Shown: one piece after another, positions 7,898-10,845 of the stretch
Position numbering within the stretch: position 1 is the first letter of the stretch
Layout of the letters: each line of letters opens with the position of its first letter
NCBI GenBank assembly: GCA_007128275.1
Contig: SKXR01000076.1
Coordinates: forward strand, 1-10,845
Direction: 5' to 3'
Length of the DNA stretch: 10,845 bases
Source: Kiritimatiellia bacterium
GTDB lineage: Bacteria; Verrucomicrobiota; Kiritimatiellia; SLAD01
Position numbers and translations under genes: made by a program
The notes under the pieces: generated by a model
Told to the model about the DNA's origin: nothing
Database searches by the model: none
The model's input: only the letters and a program-made list of their open reading frames with translations

Positions 7898-7918
7898 CTG
7901 AACACTGAAAACTGAACA
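7898..7918. repeat. Three-copy heptanucleotide repeat between dusB and thuA
   Basis: CTGAACA, CTGAAAA and CTGAACA follow each other directly, a period of 7 with one mismatch. It fills the middle of the 62-bp gap between the dusB stop and the thuA start. It is distinct in sequence from the heptads at 1-14 but has the same period. Confidence 0.6.
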
Positions 7919-7923
7919 CGTTC

Positions 7924-9033
7924 CTACTCTTCCCCCACCCCCCGGTCATGTTGCCGGTGCATCTCGTATTTCGGATCGTACTTGGAATTCGGCCCGAAAC
8001 GCGATTCCGTCTTGTGCGCCCCTTCGAAGCGCACCAGGTCGCCGGGCCATTGAGCCAGATACTCCTTGATATGGAGCCGCCCCTCCTCGATCCGCTTGAC
8101 GTACCCGACGTGGGCCCCCAGCTCCTTGTTACAGGGATACCCCTTGATGTACCACAGCAAATGTTTCCGGGCCATAATCGCGGCGAGTTCCGTGTCCCCG
8201 TAATGTTGCTCCTGATAATCCAGATGACGCAACACCACGTCGCCCCACTCTTCCAGCGTCGGATGGACGGTCCGCTCTTCCAACACCTCGCGAAAGATCC
8301 ACGGATTACCCAACGCGCCGCGGCTGATCATGACGGCGTCACACGCGGTCTGCTCGCGCATGGCGCGCACCGACGCCCAGTCGAACAGATCCCCGTTGCC
8401 CACGGTAACCAACGGACGAATCGCCGCCTCGCGCGCCGCCGCCAAACCGCGGCGAATCCCTTCCCGGTCGGCGGGCGCGCCGTACTTCTCATCGCGCGTG
8501 CGACCGTGCACCGTGATCATATCCGCCCCTTCGCGCGCAAGGCGCCGCGCCGTATCCTCGATCGATATCGCGTTACGAGAAACCCCGAGCCGCGTTTTCA
8601 CGGAGAGCGGCAGCGCCGTCGCTTGACGCGCCGCGCGCACGGTGGCGCTGATGCGTTCCGGCTCGCTCAAAATGCCGCTGCCCGCCCCCCCCGCTATCAC
8701 CTTGCGCACGGAACAGCCCATGTTCAGATCGATCGTATCGAAGGAGCCCTCGTTCAAAATTCGGACGGCCTGTTCGACCAACTCCGGCGACGGCCCCGTC
8801 ACCTGGACCCCGAGCACGTCCTCCGACGGATGCCGTTTGCACATGTCCACCGTGCGCTTGTTCTTGTGATGAATCGCCACCGCCGAGAGCATTTCCACGT
8901 ACGTCAGCCCCGCGCCCAGTTCCTGGCAGATGCGACGGAACGGGACATCGCTGACGCCCGCCAACGGGGCGAGCAGCACGCGATTGGACAACGTCAGGGC
9001 GCCGAGCGACAAAGGTTGTTGGAAAAAATTCAT
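7924..9033 (-). CDS. dusB: tRNA-dihydrouridine synthase, DusB type, 369 aa
   Basis: An FMN enzyme that reduces uridine to dihydrouridine in tRNA. The TIM-barrel motifs are present in order: NRVLLAPLAGVSDVPFR (17-33), the FMN-side start; IDLNMGCSVRKV (101-112), with the catalytic cysteine at 107; GGAGSGIL (115-122); LSVKTRLG (143-150); ITVHGRTRDEKY (173-184); VGNGDLFDW (211-219); and MISRGALGNPWIF (235-247). The cysteine loop reads GCS where most family members have GCP. The helical C-terminal domain includes MARKHLLWYIKGYP (287-300). It ends with a polar tail, so it is somewhat longer than a usual DusB of about 320-340 residues. The start at 9033 (MNFFQQPLSLG) gives the normal N-terminus; a reading up to 9189 would add 52 residues of basic non-family sequence. 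A weak AGGAT lies ten bases upstream. It is transcribed divergently from the gene at 9188. Confidence 0.95.
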   Translation of the reverse strand: MNFFQQPLSLGALTLSNRVLLAPLAGVSDVPFRRICQELGAGLTYVEMLSAVAIHHKNKRTVDMCKRHPSEDVLGVQVTGPSPELVEQAVRILNEGSFDTIDLNMGCSVRKVIAGGAGSGILSEPERISATVRAARQATALPLSVKTRLGVSRNAISIEDTARRLAREGADMITVHGRTRDEKYGAPADREGIRRGLAAAREAAIRPLVTVGNGDLFDWASVRAMREQTACDAVMISRGALGNPWIFREVLEERTVHPTLEEWGDVVLRHLDYQEQHYGDTELAAIMARKHLLWYIKGYPCNKELGAHVGYVKRIEEGRLHIKEYLAQWPGDLVRFEGAHKTESRFGPNSKYDPKYEMHRQHDRGVGEE

Positions 9034-9143
9034 GAATTTGGGTATCCTATGGCAGAGTAAAGTCGTGCGTTCAATGCAAATACGCGCACATCGCGGACGG
9101 GCCGACCCGTGTGGTCTCTTTTCGGGCGCTTGCCGGCGGGAGA

Positions 9144-9161
9144 TTCCGCGTGAATGCGGAA
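9144..9161. promoter_or_regulatory. Inverted repeat in the divergent intergenic region
   Basis: TTCCGC-GTGAAT-GCGGAA is a perfect 6-bp inverted repeat ending 15 bases before the AGGAGG of the 9188 gene. It could be an operator between dusB and that gene, or a stem-loop in the leader. I see no strong -35/-10 pair in either direction in 9034-9187. Confidence 0.3.
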
Positions 9162-9176
9162 CTACGAACACGGAAT

Positions 9177-9182
9177 AGGAGG
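9177..9182 (+). promoter_or_regulatory. Strong ribosome binding site for the 9188 gene
   Basis: AGGAGG, five bases before the ATG at 9188, is a full match to the Shine-Dalgarno core and fixes the start of this gene. It is the strongest such site in the window. Confidence 0.85.
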
Positions 9183-9187
9183 AAAAC

Positions 9188-9685
9188 ATGAAAAGACTGC
9201 TACTGCTCGCCTTGATCGTCGCGTTGCCCTCGATCAGCGACGCCGGTCAACGTATCGGCGCCGGCATCCATTACTGGCGGACCGTGGATTCCGTCGATCG
9301 CGAGTTCGACCGGGACGGCGTGTCATATCTGGTCACCTATCAAACTTCAATCCTCCCGCTGCTCAAGTTGCAAACGGACCTGGAAATCTTCCCCAGCACC
9401 TTTGCCGGGTCGAAGAATACGGTCTATGCCCCGCAGGCGCTGGGCATCGTCGGGGGCTGGCTGTACGCAGGCGCGGGTATCGGTATCCTGTACGCCGACA
9501 GCAGTTTCGCGGATCGACCGTTCTATCTGTTGCGGGTCGGACTCGATCTTCCGATTCTGCCCAGTCTACGGCTTGACGTGAACGCCAACTATCATTTCTC
9601 GGAATGGAAAGGCATCAACGAAATCGCCGACGACATCGAGAGCGACACCATCACCCTCGGAGCGGCGTTGCGGTTGGCGTTCTGA
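9188..9685 (+). CDS. Small exported beta-barrel-like outer-membrane protein, 165 aa
   Basis: A clear signal peptide: MKR, a Leu/Ile/Ala core, and a likely cut after SDA at residue 19. The mature part of about 146 residues shows alternating polar/apolar strands, for example GQRIGAGIHYWRTV (20-33), GGWLYAGAGIGILYAD (88-103) and SLRLDVNANYHF (126-137). It ends in ALRLAF with a C-terminal Phe, the usual signal for BAM-assembled barrels. Size and pattern suit an eight-stranded barrel (OmpA/OmpW class by size). I do not recognise a specific family, and no enzymatic motif is seen. The start is fixed by a strong AGGAGG. The next gene begins four bases after its stop, so they are very likely one transcript. 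Function unknown. Confidence 0.8.
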   Translation: MKRLLLLALIVALPSISDAGQRIGAGIHYWRTVDSVDREFDRDGVSYLVTYQTSILPLLKLQTDLEIFPSTFAGSKNTVYAPQALGIVGGWLYAGAGIGILYADSSFADRPFYLLRVGLDLPILPSLRLDVNANYHFSEWKGINEIADDIESDTITLGAALRLAF

Positions 9686-9689
9686 ATCC

Positions 9690-10511
9690 ATGAACCTGCG
9701 CTCGGAACACCCGTGGTTCACTGGATTGCCGGAACGGTATGTGGTCGCGCATCGCGGCGCGGCGGGTCATCGGCCCGAGAACACCCTGGAATCGTTTCGG
9801 CACGCGCTTGAGCTGGGCGCGCACGTGCTGGAAATGGATGCGCACCTGACGGCGGACGGGCATCTGGTCGTCACGCACGATCCGACCGTCGCACGGGTCA
9901 CCAACCGCCGGGATCCCGTGCGCGAAGTGACCCTGCAAGCCCTGCAATCCCTTGATGCCGGGTATCGTTTCACCGCGGACCGGGGCGGCACCTATCCCTG
10001 GCGCGGCAAAGGCGTGCGCATCCCCACCCTGCAGGAAGTCTTGAACGAGTTTCCCGACACGCGCATGGTCCTTGAAATCAAGCCGAACGATCCGTACGTC
10101 GCGAACACACTGGCGGAAAGGCTCAACGGATTGGACCTGCGCCACCGGATTCTGGTCGGCAGCTTCCATGACAAGATCTTGTCCGATTTCCGCGTACGCG
10201 CTCCTGGCTACGCCACCAGTGCGGGTTCCGTGGAAACCCGCCGGCTGGTCTTGCGTGCGCACGCCGGTCTGGCGCGGCATAGGACGCTTCCGTACGAAGC
10301 GCTGATTGTTCCGCAAACGTGGCGCCAAATCCCGGTGGCCACCCGGCGCGTCGTGCGGCAAGTCCGTGCGCTTGGACTGCACATGCACGTCTGGACCGTC
10401 AACGATCCGCGGATCATGCGGTCCCTCTACACCCTCGGCGTCCATGCCATGACCACGGACTATCCCGACCGCGCACGCGCCGTGCTGAAGGAGCTTAAAG
10501 GGAACGATTGA
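9690..10511 (+). CDS. Glycerophosphodiester phosphodiesterase, cytoplasmic UgpQ-like, 273 aa
   Basis: It hydrolyses glycerophosphodiesters (deacylated phospholipids) to glycerol-3-phosphate and an alcohol, using a metal ion. The GDPD TIM-barrel motifs are all present: AHRGAAGHRPENT (20-32), with the catalytic/metal residues His21, Arg22 and Glu30; LEMDAHLTADGHLVVTHD (47-64), with Glu48, Asp50 and the second catalytic His63; LEIKPND (128-134), with Glu129 and Lys131; and near the C-terminus HVWTVND. The length is normal and no signal peptide is seen, so it should act in the cytoplasm like UgpQ rather than the periplasmic GlpQ. No Shine-Dalgarno precedes the ATG, and it lies only four bases behind the stop of the outer-membrane protein gene. 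It is therefore probably translated by coupling. Confidence 0.94.
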   Translation: MNLRSEHPWFTGLPERYVVAHRGAAGHRPENTLESFRHALELGAHVLEMDAHLTADGHLVVTHDPTVARVTNRRDPVREVTLQALQSLDAGYRFTADRGGTYPWRGKGVRIPTLQEVLNEFPDTRMVLEIKPNDPYVANTLAERLNGLDLRHRILVGSFHDKILSDFRVRAPGYATSAGSVETRRLVLRAHAGLARHRTLPYEALIVPQTWRQIPVATRRVVRQVRALGLHMHVWTVNDPRIMRSLYTLGVHAMTTDYPDRARAVLKELKGND

Positions 10512-10531
10512 ACAAGAACGCGCGGAGACCT

Positions 10532-10555
10532 GTAGCCGCGTCCGTGAGGACGTGG
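10532..10555 (+). repeat. GTAG-headed hairpin 1 (REP-like)
   Basis: GTAG (10532-10535) is followed directly by CCGCGTCC-GTGA-GGACGTGG, an 8-bp stem with one G-T wobble and a GTGA (GNRA-type) loop. A GTAG tetranucleotide at the 5' foot of a hairpin is the hallmark of REP elements handled by REP-associated tyrosine transposases (RAYT). It begins 20 bases after the phosphodiesterase stop, so it would also lie at the 3' end of that mRNA. No transposase gene is in the window. Confidence 0.55.
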
Positions 10556-10585
10556 AGGACTGGCTCATGAGCATTTAACCCCTCA

Positions 10586-10613
10586 CCCTTAATCGGATAC
10601 CCTTAACCGACCC
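10586..10613. repeat. Two-copy 14-bp direct repeat built of heptads
   Basis: CCCTTAATCGGATA and CCCTTAACCGACCC stand side by side; the heptad CCCTTAA recurs exactly 14 bases apart. A related CCCCTCA lies just before the first copy. The period (2 x 7) matches the other intergenic heptad repeats of the window. Confidence 0.45.
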
Positions 10614-10665
10614 GCTTACAACGATCCTGCACGGCCGGTCCTGCCCAAGCCAAAGCGGCGTCGAT

Positions 10666-10689
10666 GGGCGGCGCGGAGCACCGCCCTAC
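10666..10689 (-). repeat. GTAG-headed hairpin 2 (REP-like), minus orientation
   Basis: On the minus strand GTAG (10686-10689; its last G opens the stem) leads into GGGCGGTGC-TCC-GCGCCGCCC, a 9-bp stem with one T-G wobble and a TCC loop. It is an inverted copy of the hairpin at 10715-10735, with 17 of 21 positions identical. The four differences form two compensated base pairs. Confidence 0.65.
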
Positions 10690-10711
10690 GGAAGAGCGTG
10701 GAATGTAATTC

Positions 10712-10735
10712 GTAGGACGGTCCTCCGGGCCGTCC
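10712..10735 (+). repeat. GTAG-headed hairpin 3 (REP-like), plus orientation
   Basis: GTAG (10712-10715; its last G opens the stem) leads into GGACGGTCC-TCC-GGGCCGTCC, a 9-bp stem with one T-G wobble and the same TCC loop as hairpin 2. It stands head-to-head with hairpin 2 across a 22-bp spacer (10690-10711), the arrangement seen in BIME units of paired REP elements. Confidence 0.65.
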
Positions 10736-10845
10736 CGGTTTGGTGAGGCGCGCTGAAGAACCCACCCCGACCCTGCTTCGCAGGGCCACCGCTGCGGAGC
10801 GTTCCCTAGTAATTGAAACAATCCCCCGTCCGATATGTTTTCTCA

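Larger units (their letters stand above)
10512..10845. other. Non-coding spacer with a hairpin cluster
   Basis: There is no believable gene in the 334 bases after the phosphodiesterase stop. Apart from the repeats listed separately, it has a 10-bp palindrome GCTCATGAGC (10563-10572), a 6-bp-stem hairpin CCCTGC-TTC-GCAGGG (10771-10785), and a degenerate element on the minus strand (10783-10809). That element shares the loop GCTCCGC with the hairpin at 10666 and carries CTAG in place of GTAG. None of the stems is followed by a T-run, so no Rho-independent terminator is called. Confidence 0.7.

Noticed and set aside
7948..9060. A 370-codon open frame on the plus strand opposite dusB
   Set aside because: It mirrors the DusB coding frame. 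Its product is Arg/His/Pro-rich without known motifs.
9150..9191. A 13-codon GTG reading frame whose TGA overlaps the ATG at 9188 (a leader-peptide-like layout)
   Set aside because: The start has no ribosome site and the product (VNAELRTRNRRKT) shows no regulatory codon run. The overlap is likely chance.
10536..10555. Rho-independent terminator for the 9188-10511 transcript
   Set aside because: The stem is good, but AGGACTGGCTC follows instead of a T-run.
9651..10574. A 307-codon open frame on the minus strand opposite the phosphodiesterase gene
   Set aside because: The plus strand has all GDPD catalytic motifs. The antisense product has none and begins inside the hairpin region.
10532..10735. 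CRISPR array
   Set aside because: The repeats are few, in both orientations and unevenly spaced, and no cas gene is near.
10603..10821. A 72-codon open frame on the minus strand in the last spacer
   Set aside because: It runs through at least three palindromic elements and has no coding character or ribosome site.

Overview
The window reads as chromosomal DNA of a Gram-negative bacterium of the PVC superphylum. A Kiritimatiellota- or Verrucomicrobiota-like source is the best guess. The main reason is a four-gene block on the minus strand (43-6894) that matches, in architecture and order, the Amuc_1101-1100-1099-1098 pilus-like block of Akkermansia muciniphila. A thrombospondin-3-like 'GDGIPDEW...DLDGDG' module, common in exported proteins of these phyla, sits inside one of its products. 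The taxonomic call is an inference; the window has no rRNA or tRNA gene to fix it.

Layout. 1-42: the end of a spacer with a heptad repeat and a small hairpin. 43-6894 (minus strand, transcribed right to left): a PilM-PilN fusion (5179-6894), an Amuc_1100/PilO-like protein (4193-5182), an Amuc_1099/PilP-like protein with a calcium-loop module (3105-4196) and a 984-residue secretin (43-2997). The first three genes are joined by two ATGA overlaps. The secretin is separated by a 107-nt gap with its own candidate promoter. 6895-7117: a leader with a weak promoter candidate. 7118-7861 (minus): a ThuA-domain protein. 7924-9033 (minus): a DusB-type tRNA-dihydrouridine synthase. 9034-9187: a divergent intergenic region. 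9188-9685 (plus): a small exported beta-barrel-like protein, followed after 4 nt by a glycerophosphodiester phosphodiesterase (9690-10511). 10512-10845: non-coding, with a cluster of GTAG-headed hairpins that look like REP/BIME elements.

How the genes fit together. The pil block equals a pilM(N)-O-P-Q alignment complex: a cytoplasmic actin-like platform fused to an inner-membrane PilN-like part, an inner-membrane coiled-coil partner, a single-pass periplasmic linker protein and the outer-membrane pore. Pilins, the PilB/PilT motors, PilC and PilD are not in the window. The other genes (tRNA modification, sugar-related ThuA, lipid-headgroup GDPD, outer-membrane protein) are housekeeping or accessory, with no visible link to the pilus.

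The most unusual signal is in the last 330 bases. Two inverted, head-to-head 21-nt hairpins (10666-10686 and 10715-10735) differ at four positions, and these four form exactly two compensated base-pair swaps. This pattern is expected if the hairpin itself is under selection.
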